A stretch of 64,000 nucleotides of DNA. Source: Centrapalus pauciflorus. Lineage: Eukaryota > Streptophyta > Magnoliopsida > Asterales > Asteraceae. Made by a program: the position numbers and the translations under genes. Below the pieces are notes generated by a model that ran no database searches, was not told the DNA's origin, and saw only the letters and a list, made by a program, of their open reading frames with translations. Below are positions 23,121 to 34,246 of this stretch, one piece after another; the first letter of the stretch is position 1; each line of letters begins with the position of its first letter. The DNA is taken from the NCBI GenBank assembly GCA_020465985.1, contig JAANYP010000760.1:713867-777866 (forward strand). The letters are read 5' to 3'.

Positions 23121-23911
23121 AATCTATAAATACTATTAAAAGAATAACTATATTGTCATGTGTCGTCTTTGCTATTGCCATGTGGCATCGCCTTCTACCG
23201 CCATTTGTAAGCTATATCTTTTAAATCTATAACTACTCCATATAAAAAATAATATAAATGTTTAATCAAATCTAAATCTTATTCGATATAAAACTCAAAT
23301 TTGAATTTGAATTTGAAATTTGAAATTATATTTATATTTAAGTATATTATCTTGTGTAAGTAGATATTATAAATTTAATAAAATATTTTAAAAACTTGAT
23401 GCGGGCCCAAGTGTAGATGATCAGATCATCCTGTTTCTGGAGGTCCAAGATAGGGTCCGTAATAAAAGGGGCTAAACGGAAAATGCCCTAACTTTTGACT
23501 CGGGTCTCCGTTTGGGGCCCATCAGGTGTCCAGATGCCGAAGGCGGTTTGCCAACCATTTGGCCCAAATTCGACCAAGAATGAGAGTTATGGGTTTCTTT
23601 GTGATTTTTATGGATTTTTGGGTTTTTTCGACCCAGAATATGTTCAACTATTGTAAGAAGTCAGATTATGAATTAAGAAAACTTTCTCATTTTCCAAAAT
23701 TTCAAGCTCAAAATTGGTTGTTTGAAGCCTAATTGTTTGACATTCTACGGAATCAACAAACTTTTGGTAGAGATTAATCTGCAATTCGTTGAATCAACAG
23801 ACTAGTCTATTTTTCCATTTGCGACGCTGCATCAAAAATTATATTACAATATTAATAAAATTTATTTTTTAAATTTATACTCATGTTATACATGAATTTA
23901 TAAACTACTTT
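23121..23911 (+). mobile_element. Degenerate Helitron interrupted by an insertion
   Basis: The 5' side reads TCTATAAATACTATTAAAAG and GCCATGTGGCAT. The 3' side has the hairpin TCATGTTATACATGA then AAACTAC, a mutated CTAG end. It resembles 58509-58860. About 436 bp (23396-23831, GATGCGGGCCC...GCTGCATC) has no counterpart in the other copies and looks inserted; the inserted piece is unclassified. The exact 5' start is uncertain. Confidence 0.6.
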
Positions 23912-25334
23912 ACTTTAAAAATAAACACGTTCAATACAATATTATTTTTATATTTGACAGTAAAGTAAAAAGGTCAAAATATATATATTCCGAGGTAAAA
24001 ATAAATTCAATGAAAATACAGCTTTTGACTTTTTCTCATCCTACTAATTGCCAACTGGCAACACCTATTACATACGTTGCCATTGAGCTCATGCTCTAGA
24101 TCTAATATAACGTCATCGTTATTTTTTTATGAGTAATTTAATATTCAATGCCAAAACTGTATATTTAACAAGGGAAAAGTGATTATGTGGCTGTTAGGTA
24201 CCCAAACTTGGGTACAGAACCCTTTGATACGACCTCGTTTTGAAAAAAAAAAAGTAAGAATCTGCTTCCCTCCTTGTCTGACCATCCAGCTTCCAACCAA
24301 CACCAGAATCCAAATTCCATACGCTACGTGTTCTTCAAACCCACACCAAAATCCAATTTCCATTCGGTGTTCTTCCAATTTCGTGTTACTCCGTTGTGAT
24401 CTTCTTCAAATCAACTTCTTGTTCTTCTAACCTGTCCATCAAAGTAGAGAATGATGAAAATGTTTTTAGTTCATCGATTAATTTTGTTTTACTCATTTTT
24501 TCTGGCAATCAGGTATCGTTCATCAATTGCATCTTCTTATTTTTATAAAATTTTGAATCTGATTTTGGGAGCATCTGGTTGTGTGTTTGTGGCATGGGTT
24601 TGAAGTCGATGACATATGAAGGTTAACGGTCTTTAATTTTGTCGTCTTGATTATAGTAGGAGTTGAATACAATTTCTTTTCATGCTTGATGTGATATAGA
24701 AGGTATCATATTTGATTGTTCTTTGGCAATAGATTAATGTAATTTTAGTTAATAGTCATGTTCAATAAAATTGTATATGACGTGTTCGATGAAATGCCTA
24801 AATGAAACATTGCACCAAGAACTTAATAAAGACCGACCATGTATTTTGGCCGCTCGATGAGTGAGTTAAAAAATTGGTTTTTTTATCATCTCTGTATCTA
24901 ATATGGAGCAACTTTTAGATGTTTTCGGACACAAGTGAGAGCTTTGAAATGGGGACCCTTGGTCTTGGTTCCCTTAAGAACTTGTTAATTTCTCTTGTGC
25001 TGCACATACCATTTCTTCATTTTCAATTTCTCTTGTACATGAACAACACAATAAACTTGTAATATGATGCATTTTAGTTGAAGTATCTGATTTTTCACTC
25101 CAGCCTTAACAATTAACACAAGTTTGTTTATTTCATTTTAATTATATTGTTTGTTATTTCATTTTCATTTTAATTAAGTTTAATTAGTGTTTGAGGAACT
25201 TATAATTAAACTTGATGATACTCACGGTATGTTTATGGTGGGTATGGTTAGTGGTTTAATATAGTCGTACTCATTAAAACCATTAGTTGTTTTGTAGTTA
25301 GTTATAGTAACAATGTCATATGCAATCATCAAAT

Positions 25335-25401
25335 AGATCCATAGCTCAAATGGCTAGAGCACCCCTTATGGGACGATGGTGGTTCAATTCCACCTGGATC
25401 T
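25335..25401 (+). pseudogene. tRNA-like sequence T1 within the MULE
   Basis: 67 nt that fold as tRNA arms. Acceptor AGATCCA/TGGATCT pairs 7 of 7. The D-arm is GCTC...GAGC. The T-arm is GGTGG-TTCAATT-CCACC, with B-box GGTTCAATTCC. The anticodon arm is shortened (CCC-CTTAT-GGG, with 17 nt between the D and T arms where about 23 is normal), so it is not a normal decoding tRNA. Confidence 0.7.
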
Positions 25402-26137
25402 CAATAGTTTACATTTCAGATTTAGGAAATTTGTTTGATAATCTAAGCAAGTTCATGGATAGTTCAGTTTCACGGGATGTTCCTTTTACTTTGACATATA
25501 TATAAATAGTATCACCTTTAAGTCCTATAAACATGACAAAACAAAACTAGGCTAAGCAACTCCACTACCACTAGTTGATATACTTAAACAAACCTGGAAA
25601 TTATTCCTTGCTTATAGACTATTCAAAAAGTGAAGTCGAACCAACCTTCTTAATCCATGGCAAGTTATTTTAAAAAATACTCTATTTATAGTTTGACATG
25701 CCTATTTATGGAGTGCCACAGGAACAATCACAAATGGTGTGCAACAGTTGTAGCAAAGAAGAAGAAATATGGATCTGGGAGCTGCTTTGTTACATGATTG
25801 AAGAGTGAGAATTGATTTGCAACTCAACCAGGATCACAACCTATTGTTAAAAATGAAAATATCACTGCACACCACAAGTAGGGTCAAATATTTATTATAA
25901 GTTCTGAGGACAACCTGCTGTGGCAGACAAATTGCAGTGTAAATTTATAGATTGCAGTGTAAATTTAGATAAAATTGTTAACAACGAATTGAACTACTTG
26001 AAATGTATAGTGCATCTATTATTCGATGATAAGAGAAGAGATGCAAGTATTAATAAACATATAAAACATGGAGCGCATAACAACAAAGTGGCCTAGTGGG
26101 ATGACCTTAAATATCATATATATGAATTACAACTATA

Positions 26138-26205
26138 AAATCCAGGTGGAATTGAACCACCATCCTCCCATCAATGGGTGCTCTTACCACTTGAGCTATG
26201 GATTT
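26138..26205 (-). pseudogene. tRNA-like sequence T2 within the MULE
   Basis: Inverted relative to T1 and about 740 bp away. Acceptor AAATCCA/TGGATTT is again fully paired, because both members of one pair changed relative to T1. D-arm GCTC...GAGC; T-arm identical (GGTGG-TTCAATT-CCACC). The anticodon arm is also short (CCCATTGATGGG). Confidence 0.7.
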
Positions 26206-26311
26206 ATATACATATCAACAAGCCATAAATTATGTGAGACTTCTATTACTCGTTGAGCGCTTTTCACAATTGACATGCTAGTTTTTCTTCATTGTCTTGA
26301 CTGACTCACGT

Positions 26312-26343
26312 GTGGGCGCTCTAACCATTTGAGCTATGGATCT
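26312..26343 (-). pseudogene. tRNA-like 5' half T3
   Basis: Minus strand reads AGATCCATAGCTC, then AAATGGTTAGAGCGCCCAC. This is the acceptor 5' strand and D-arm of the same tRNA-like family; the T-arm is missing. Confidence 0.55.
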
Positions 26344-27847
26344 ACACATAAATATGTACTTATATAAGCAACTCAAAGGAGATGAGTAAATTATGAATTA
26401 GTGGACTATTAGAGCTTTTGCAGTTTTTAGATTAGCCAAAGGAGATGAATAAATTAGCCAAAGGAGACTTTGTATTTTAACCAAAGACTATGTATTTTAC
26501 AAACCACTCATGCACTCCAAGGTTTGTCATAAGAACCGCAATGTTGGCACTTTCCTTGCCACATCATACCAAGGACCTATCTCCTCATTTATTCCTTTTT
26601 TTTTCAAGCTAGAATCCAAATGGCCCTTAAAATCATCAAATCACTGGTGCAGAAAGCACTGTGCAGTGTGTATTTTCTTTTAAGGAAGCCAATCTTGTAC
26701 TTAGAAACATGTTCTTTCACCAAAATACATAATGTTATAGAAACATGTTCTCTTTCTCCCTGCTCCAATCATCAACAAAATACATAATGTTATAGAAACA
26801 TGTTCTTTCACCACATATACACAGGAAATATGCAGTCATTTCCACAAGATAATCAAACATATCAAATTTCCATGTTCATGCTAGTTACCCTTTTGCCTTT
26901 CAAAAAAAAAAAAAAAAAAACCATTAATTCATACCCAAAATCAAATTTCCATGTTTAGCTTGAAAAAAACAATATGCAGTCATTTCCACAAGATAATCAA
27001 ACATATCAGATCAAAGAAAAGGAAATCCATGTCCACAACATAATCACGCAGAAAAACAAGACAACAGTAACCTTCGAATTTTAACCTAAGTGTCATATCA
27101 ACAGATCAGATCAAACACAATACTTGAACTAAATAACCTTTTATGCGTAGTTAAAATCATATATCAAAGACAAAACATGATTATAGCTTACTTGCTACTT
27201 CAGATCGATTACATGATAAGCAGAGGAAAACCAAAGAACCCTGTTTCGAAGAGGAAAATGAGGAAAAGTAAAGAACCCTAAATCAAAGATTGCTCATGGT
27301 TCGATTTCGTTCGAAGAAGAGAAGCAGGAGGAGACTGGAAGACGGATGGTATTCACGTAGAAGAGAAGAGAAGCAGAGAGAAAAAGATTGCACCGTGGTT
27401 CGTTTTCAATCGAATAAGAGAAGCACCGCGTTTGGAAGAAGAGGAGTCTGGAAGAAGAGAAGCACCGTGTTTTTTTAAGTTTTAACAAAACGGGGTCGTT
27501 TTGTGGGATTCTATACCCAAGTTTGGGTACATGACAGCCACATACTCACTATCCCCATTTAACAAAGTTATTTAAGTTGAAATTATGAGTTTGAAACTTT
27601 TAATATTTATAAATATATTTGATAGAAATAACTTTAGTTATAGCTTTTATTATTAATATATATTAATTAAAAGTTACAGTTTATAGTTATTAAAAAGATT
27701 AAAAAAAATTAACTTTGTTTAACCAAAAAACTCAAAGTTCGTTTTGAAAATTACTTCAGGTAGCTTTTGATTAAAAAACTTTTTTAGAGATTTCATTTTC
27801 AATTAAAAAACTCAAGTCCTATAAATCAAATGGATTTTTTGAGCTTT

Positions 27848-28152
27848 TGGGAGTGTTTAGTTCACGGATTTTCTGAGATTTACAATTTAAATCACGTGTT
27901 TGGTTTGCATATTGCAACGACGACTTAAAATCTTGGATTTTTTTAAATTCAGTCTTTCCTTGTTATTTTAAAAACCCAGCATTCCCCTTAGGATTATAAA
28001 TCTCAGTTCCTTCGCATTCTTCAGATTAGCAAATTACCTTTAAAATATAATGCAAATTTTTTGACAAATCCTGATAATAAAATGCTACATAATGCAAATC
28101 ATTTGACAGAATGTAAATCATAAGGAAAAGAATCTGTGAACCAAACGTTTTT
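27848..28152. mobile_element. MITE, GTTTGATTCGCAGATT family (copy 2, inverted)
   Basis: Starts GAGTGTTTAGTTCACGGATT and ends GAATCTGTGAACCAAACG. The shared interior includes AATGCAAATTTTTTGACAAATCC and ATGCTACATAATGCAAATC, relative to 17567-17805. Confidence 0.65.
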
Positions 28153-28495
28153 TTAGGTTTAAAATATCAAAAGCTGAAACTTTTAAAGGTTATTATCAAA
28201 CACGTCACAAATAAAAAAAATATATTTCATTTTATCATAGCTAAATGAAATCCAGGTTTCAATTTCATAATCCTAGTTACAAATGGTTTCCCTTAAAGTA
28301 TAGTAAAAAAACTGAATTTAATATTATCGTTTTGATTTAGACAGTGATAATGAATTAGTGATAGAGTATCTTTCATGATTTTTTTTACGTTAACCATTAT
28401 ACTTTTTCAACCGTTAATTCTAGCTAATTTCTAATTATACGGGTGTGGATTATTTATTTGGTTTGGATTCGGTTTAACCAAATACATTTATTTTA

Positions 28496-28830
28496 GGGTT
28501 TAATATGAAAAAAAATCATCATGTTTTCACGATTTAATCTTTTCATGTTTTTTTTTTTTTTGAAAAATGTTCTCAAGTTATTGTTTTTAATATGGTTTCA
28601 AAAAAGTTCTGTTTTTTTCATAATCAACTCTGCCTTTTTCCACGAAAATCAACATGTTTTCACTTTTTTTTGTTCGAAAGATCTTTAAACTTTAATTTTT
28701 TTTTTTTTGGAAAAACAAAGAAAAATTTCAAAAATCGCAATTTAATTAAGGAGTTTATTGGTTAAATATAACATGGATAGACTAAACTGTAAAAATGTGA
28801 AAAACATATTTTTTTTTTCATATTAACCCT
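28496..28830. mobile_element. Foldback MITE with 9-bp TSD (MULE type)
   Basis: Ends GGGTTTAATATGAAAAAAAA and TTTTTCATATTAACCCT. Exact duplication TTTATTTTA at 28487-28495 and 28831-28839. Interior palindromic. Same family as 47420-47725. Confidence 0.85.
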
Positions 28831-29068
28831 TTTATTTTATCTACTTTTTATTGTTAAACAAACATTTCTTGACCAAGTCTAAAAAAAGTTTACCACAATA
28901 ATCTTGAGAGAGAGTTTCTTTAATTTATAGTTGGCCAATTGGTAATTTATGTTATAAAAAAAACATTGACTACTCAAATATTAAACTTGTTAGTAATATA
29001 ATTCAACAGCGTTCATATACCAAAAATCATCTTGCTCCATGTGAGTTCGTGACAAATAACAAATAAAG

Positions 29069-29251
29069 AAATACCAATGGGTTTAGCCCATTTGGTATGA
29101 GGGGTGGCACGTAAGTGGGAGGTCACGTGTTCGACTCGTGCTGGAGACAAGTTGGAATTTAGGTGGTGGAAGTAGGTTCTGAAGTCCCTGTTTGGAGCAA
29201 ATGGGTAGTGTAGGAATATGAGCAGGTTAGTTTTGCCGTCCAAAAAAATAC
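29069..29251 (+). mobile_element. SINE (tRNA-derived)
   Basis: A-box-like TTTAGCCCATTTGGTATGAG, B-box-like GTGTTCGACTCG, and a 3' A run after GCCGTCC. Flanked by exact 12-bp duplication TAACAAATAAAG (29057-29068 and 29252-29263). 183 bp. A different family from the SINE at 10119. Confidence 0.9.
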
Positions 29252-29263
29252 TAACAAATAAAG

Positions 29264-29757
29264 CATTAGCTTCTTACGATAACCTAAGCCTACACACACA
29301 TATGTTGGTTCAGTGGATAACTTTTATGCATCAAATAACCAAAAAAATCACATTATAGCCGTTAAGTCCATCCGTGCTGCATTATATGATATAACCTACC
29401 TGACGTATCTCATAATGCAACATTTTTTATGCATATCATGGAGGATAGATTGGATAATAATATATCTAGTCAAGTTAATTCAAAATGAGGATTGTGCATC
29501 ACCATCAGTTGATGCATCGGGCAGTCAGTCCGTACTGAACCACAATGCATCGTCAACGAAACTATAGTTCATCATGGGAGATTGTGCATCACGACCAATT
29601 GTTGCATCATAAGACCAGTCCAAATTAATTGTCGAAGCTGGTTTATGGTTCTTAATAAAAATAAAAGATTAATTAACTTAGCTAGGTATCGAACTAAGAA
29701 CCTTTATTTACATAAGCAATATCTTATTTAATGAGATACAAGTCACTTTATATCAAA
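29264..29757. other. Intergenic with TGCATCA words, unclassified
   Basis: Contains repeated GATTGTGCATCACnA / TTGATGCATC words (about 29490-29610), suggesting a decayed repeat. No gene seen. Confidence 0.35.
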
Positions 29758-30102
29758 CTAGTTTACTAACCCGTGTATTACACCGAATTTTTATTAAACA
29801 TTTGTTTCTTAAAAATATATAAACATAAGATTAAAAAAATTAATATTTTAATTAATAACTTTAAATTTATTATTATTATTAAAATATCTTTATATTTTGT
29901 TTATTGAAATACTAATGAAAATTATTATTATTAAAATATTTATTAAATGTTGTTTGTTAAGATTTTAGTGGATCTAATATAATCATATCAATAAAAAATT
30001 TAGTTAAAATTAATTGACACATGTTAATTAGAGAATATGCCAGTTGACACTATAAGAAGATAACATTGACAAAATAGTTACTCATTTATTAGTAGTTTTA
30101 GA
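29758..30102 (-). mobile_element. Helitron (non-autonomous)
   Basis: The minus strand starts TCTAAAACTACTAATAAATG (A precedes) and ends with the hairpin GGTGTAATACACGGGT, then AAACTAG followed by T. 345 bp, no helicase. Confidence 0.8.
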
Positions 30103-30543
30103 TTTATTGATTTACTTTATTTAATAACAAATTTATTCTTTAAAAATTAACTTAATAAAACATTACTTTAACATGTTAACTTAGATAAGTTTTTAAATAC
30201 AATTCTTTACTATATTGATTTGATGTTACATTAAGTTAACATAGTAAATAGTAAGTTTGTTATCAAAAGAATTAATCCAATAAGTTTGACAATAATGTGA
30301 TTTGTAGTTCATTGGATAACAATAGAACGAATCTTAAACGTAATAATCTCTGAATGCACAAATTTATAAAAAAAACCAACGTGTTACAAAATAATATCAA
30401 ATTTAAATTCGTCAAATAATAGTAGCACTCACTTCTATACATGTACATGTACCGATGTACGTACACATGTTTATTCTGATTGGAAAGTTTACATCAAGAT
30501 CAAGCATGGCGTAAATCGTAAGCAACAATCCGGTTAAACGGAA

Positions 30544-31098
30544 TCAGTTGTATTGCATATAGTATTCCGGTGGCGCAAAATTTTTTATATTCTTTCCGGT
30601 CACACTCCCATGCCCGTACGGTTTCGGAGCAACAGCATCCTGATCACCGGTGGAATTTCCGGTATGAGACGCAGCCCGCGGATTTACATCATTTAGTGAC
30701 GGTGGTAAATCATAACCACCACCACCACCTGCACCGGCGGTGGGTTGGGAAACCTGGTTTCGGTTATCTATAGATCCAATACTAGGTAATGGACCATATG
30801 GGTTATCGTAACCAGTAGTAGGTTCATTCTGTTCATACGGGTCTTCTTGGGGACGGGTCAAAGCTTGAAACGACGGACGTTGACCGTCGATATTATCAGC
30901 CGCCGGGTCTTGGTACATGGACGGGATCGGGATCTGAGTCTGATTGGCGGTATGCGAAGTGGCTAAGGGTCGAACGTTGGTAAATGATGGATTATTGTGG
31001 TGTTGGAAGGGTTGATGATCGGCTGAATCGCCGTCGTACGGGTGGTCGGAATCGAAGGGTCTGATTGCCGCCGATGAGGGAGAAGGAGGCGAAGACAT
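30544..31098 (-). CDS. Small proline-rich hydrophilic protein, function unknown
   Basis: Single-exon frame of 184 aa starting MSSPPSPSSAAIRPFDSD. A start three codons upstream would need TTG, so I chose the ATG at 31098. It is rich in Pro, Asn, Asp, Gly and Ser, with no signal peptide or membrane span, and looks disordered. Notable parts are DHPYDGDSADHQPF near the N-terminus, two similar motifs RPLATSHTANQ and PRAASHTGNS about 90 residues apart, a Gly-rich run AGAGGGGGYDLPPS, and a C-terminus ending PPEYYMQYN. A good TATA box lies 58-67 bp upstream and base composition is richer in GC than the surroundings, so I take it as a real gene. I recognise no family. Confidence 0.65.
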   Translation of the reverse strand: MSSPPSPSSAAIRPFDSDHPYDGDSADHQPFQHHNNPSFTNVRPLATSHTANQTQIPIPSMYQDPAADNIDGQRPSFQALTRPQEDPYEQNEPTTGYDNPYGPLPSIGSIDNRNQVSQPTAGAGGGGGYDLPPSLNDVNPRAASHTGNSTGDQDAVAPKPYGHGSVTGKNIKNFAPPEYYMQYN

Positions 31099-31155
31099 TT
31101 TAGGCAAGGGGGTGTACTACTAGGTTGTATGGTGAGAGTAGTGGACTTGTGGGTG

Positions 31156-31165
31156 TATTTATATA
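31156..31165 (-). promoter_or_regulatory. TATA box
   Basis: Minus strand TATATAAATA, about 60 bp upstream of the ATG at 31098. This spacing fits a short plant 5' UTR. Confidence 0.6.
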
Positions 31166-31367
31166 TAATAATAGAAATATTAGTTTCATTGTATTAATAT
31201 TATATAGATTTTTATTAAATGTTTCTTGGTTCACAAGGATGCCTCTAAAGGAGAAATAATGGGATACGATGAAAAGAGAAATTGTTAATTGTGACTTGAA
31301 AATAGGAGTGTAAACAAGCCGAGTCGAGCTCAAATCCGTTAAAGCTCGAGCTCGTCTCATGAATAAT

Positions 31368-32537
31368 CAGTGGCGGACCCAAGAATTTTTTTATGAGGGT
31401 CGGAATTTAATAGCTACGATAGTGTAAGTGTTGGGAAAAAATGTAAATTTTTCAAAGAAAAAAATGTATTTTCCTTCTCTTTGGACCAAATATAATTATA
31501 TATAATTGTAAAATATATAATTAATATTTTATGAGTTTGTATTCTCCTTGAAGAGAGGATGCCAACGATATAAATAACGTCCAAAACGAAGCTAAGATGA
31601 ATGAGATATCGATGCTCAAAGATTGGTGTTTGTATTGAATTAAACTCTTTTTAGTGGGAGAACTTGAGTCCCATATAGGAATGAAGATGAAAACCAAAGT
31701 GAGTTTATAAGGAGGAGTGTTTAAAACTAGGGAAAATGACATCATATAGCTCTGAACTTTCGACTTTGTACACATTTATGTAGTGAACTTTTTTTGTGCA
31801 CATTTGGTAGTCAAAGTTTCAAAATTGTTCCAATTTGGTAGTTAGCGTACCTTTTAACCGGTTGCTTCCGGTTTCGATGCCTACGTGGACAATTTTTTGA
31901 TGAAGTAGCTACCCTTTTTATATTATACCCGGTTTTATCTACATGACAACCCGTTTTTTCAAATCACCCGGGTTTATAACGCCGTATGAAATTAAGAAAT
32001 CACCCGGGTTTATAACGTCGTTTTTTTAAAAAAACCCGGTTATAAACCCGGGTGATTTTAAAAAATGGGTTGCCACGTAGAAAAACCGGGTATAATATAA
32101 AAACGGGTAGCCACATCATTAAAAAATTGTCCACGTAGGCATCGAAACCGGAAGCAACCGGTTAAAAGGTACGCCAACTACCAAATTGGAACAATTTTGA
32201 AACTTTGACTACCAAATGTGCACAAAAAAAAGTTAACTACATAAACGTGTACAAAGTCGAAAGTTCAGAGCTATTTGATGCCATTATCCCTTAAAACTAT
32301 GACAAGATTGTTTGTGGTTTTACTACAATGTCTACCCGCGCACAGGGGGGTGCAAATGTTGGACCCGAAGGCTAAATCCACTGGACACGAATGCAGCTCC
32401 GAAAATCAGGGCTCGAGCGGGGTCGAACTTTAAAAATCATGGGGGTCAAAAAAAATTTTAACTATATAATATCCCGTAAATTGAAAATTTTTATCGGGGT
32501 CGGTTGACCCCATGCATAAGGTGTGGGTCCGCCCCTG
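31368..32537. mobile_element. hAT-like element, non-autonomous
   Basis: Ends CAGTGGCGGACCCA and TGGGTCCGCCCCTG. Exact 8-bp duplication TGAATAAT (31360-31367 and 32538-32545), diagnostic of hAT. It is inserted into an older GAGCTCGAGCTT-type repeat, the two halves of which flank it. The interior carries the fragment shared with 7466-7740 and a nested foldback at 31730-32290. No transposase. Confidence 0.92.
31730..32290. mobile_element. Foldback element nested in the hAT (MULE type)
   Basis: Ends GGGAAAATGACATCATATAG and GAGCTATTTGATGCCATTATCCC (split here as GAGCTATTTGATG + CCATTATCCC). Exact 9-bp duplication TTAAAACTA (31721-31729 and 32291-32299). The arms match for over 200 bp, including TTAACCGGTTGCTTCCGGTT and its complement. 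Confidence 0.92.
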
Positions 32538-32959
32538 TGAATAATTATTCAAGCTTGAGCATGGCTCGGGCTCGACTCTTTTATTATATATATTAATTTT
32601 TTAATTAGTTTTTATAATCTATTTATATATTTTATATTTATTTAATCTATATATTATATATTTATTAATTAATTATTATAGTTATTTATATTTACGTTTA
32701 AGCTCGACTAGACTTGCGAGCTCGATATGCGAAGCTTGAGCTCGTTTAACTTAAGCTTTTTTTGAGTTTTTAACAAGTCGAGCTTGAGTAACTTGACTCA
32801 TTTACACCCTTACTTGAAAATTGATGAGCGAAACAAATAGTAGAAGACTCGAGTAAAGTGTTTAGAATAACCGAATAGGTTGAGAGCTTGGTCCATTATT
32901 AGTTATGTTTTTAGTTTAGAGTTTTGGTTTTTGCCTTTATATTGTAAGGGAGAGGGGAG

Positions 32960-33100
32960 TACACAAGCCGCGTATGGGCGGCCTTTGCTACCTCGGCAAC
33001 ACGCCGGCGGCTACACCATCCCCAACATGCGGCCCCGCCGAAAACCGGCCCGCTCCGGCCTCCCTTCCCCGCTCCACCCCGCTTCTCCCTTCTTCTTCCC
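32960..33100. other. Isolated GC-rich patch
   Basis: A block of about 130 bp with many CCGCC/GCCGG words (GGCCCCGCCGAAAACCGGCC) next to a (TA)n tract of about 100 bp. Overlapping open frames on both strands end in homopolymer or TA repeat and are not gene-like. Confidence 0.5.
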
Positions 33101-33177
33101 CCTTCTTTTCCTTTTTTTTGGTAGAACACTTTTATTCTTTTTTTTTTTTTTGTAAACAAAACAAACACACACACACC

Positions 33178-33284
<107 letters not shown>

Positions 33285-33828
33285 TTTTACTTTTATAATT
33301 TTATTTTTTGTTTTTTTATCATAGTTTCATAAATGTTTGTATTTTTTTATTTTAGTTTCGTAATTGTTGTTTCGTTCGTACAGTTTCGTATTTTACTTTC
33401 GTAATCAGGAAACACACAATAACCTTCAATCAGATCTCGTGAAACATATTGCACTTGCCCAAATACCAAATTTAGACGGCTAGTTTGTATTTTTTTATGT
33501 TCATTCGTAAATTTAGTTTTTATTTATTGTTATGTATTTTTTTATTTTAATTCGGTAATTTTTAATTTTTAGTTTATGTAATACTTTTTAAATATTTATG
33601 AAATTAATTATTTTAGTTCTAGTATTTGTTTTGTTAGTTAAAATTAATTTAATGTTAAAAAAATTAAGAAAGATGGAAAGCTTAAGAAAGGTGGGTATTT
33701 CCTAGTTAGAAAGGTGGGGAAAGGTGGAGAGAGAAAAGTTGATGTGGCGCTGACGTGTACAGAAAGGTGGGTTTGGGAAAGGTGGGTACTCCCACCCCTC
33801 TAAGAGTTTAGGGTTATTCCAATATAAA

Positions 33829-33910
33829 CTAGTTACATATACGTGCTTTGCACGGTGTTCCATTTCTAAAGTAATATTTTTTTAGTTGAATGATAAAATG
33901 TTAAAATAGT
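33829..33910 (-). mobile_element. Helitron 3' end fragment
   Basis: Minus strand CACCGTGCAAAGCACGTATA, a 5-bp stem hairpin (CGTGC-AAA-GCACG), followed by ATGTAACTAG and then T. The 5' end is not identified because a foldback remnant follows. Confidence 0.5.
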
Positions 33911-34095
33911 TAATATTGGAATAACCTATAAACTTTATTATTTTCGTGATTAAGTACATAAATTTTTTTTTATTGTTTACTTCCTTAACTACTTTGGTTT
34001 TTTTTCAATAGTATATATTTTTTACTGGCTACTTGATGAATTGATAAAACACAACCGATAAAATAAATGGTTTAGGGACTTAATATTAAAGATCT
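33911..34095. mobile_element. Partial copy of the 38-kb/59-kb foldback family
   Basis: ATTGGAATAACCTATAAACT, then GGCTACTTGATGAATTGATA and TTTAGGGACTTAATATT align with the arms of 37949-38266 and 59443-59761. The right end is missing. Confidence 0.6.
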
Positions 34096-34246
34096 TATTT
34101 TTCATCAATAGATAGAAAAAATAGAAATCATGGGAATTTTGAAGCTTTAATACAAAAATAACACAAAAATCATGATAAATGTTATATTGTAAAAATGTAC
34201 CAATAAAACATATTTATGTTGTCTAAATAATGATTTGTTTCGTATG

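Larger units (their letters stand above)
24172..27556. mobile_element. MULE (Mutator-like), non-autonomous, 3.4 kb
   Basis: Terminal inverted repeats of about 75 bp. The left begins GGGAAAAGTGATTATGTGGC, then TACCCAAACTTGGGTA and CTCGTTTTG. The right is the reverse complement, ending ATACTCACTATCCCC. Exact 9-bp duplication ATTTAACAA (24163-24171 and 27557-27565), diagnostic for Mutator-like elements. No transposase seen. The interior holds tRNA-like sequences (25335, 26138, 26312) and a GA-rich right subterminal region (27290-27480) with repeated GAAGAGAAGCA words. It could be a Pack-MULE that captured tRNA-like DNA. Confidence 0.9.

Noticed and set aside
25335..26205. Functional tRNA genes
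   Set aside because: The anticodon arm is too short in both copies, and there is no clear anticodon loop, despite good acceptor and T stems.
30544..31107. Start of the proline-rich protein three codons upstream
   Set aside because: The codon at 31105-31107 is TTG on the coding strand; the first ATG is at 31096-31098.
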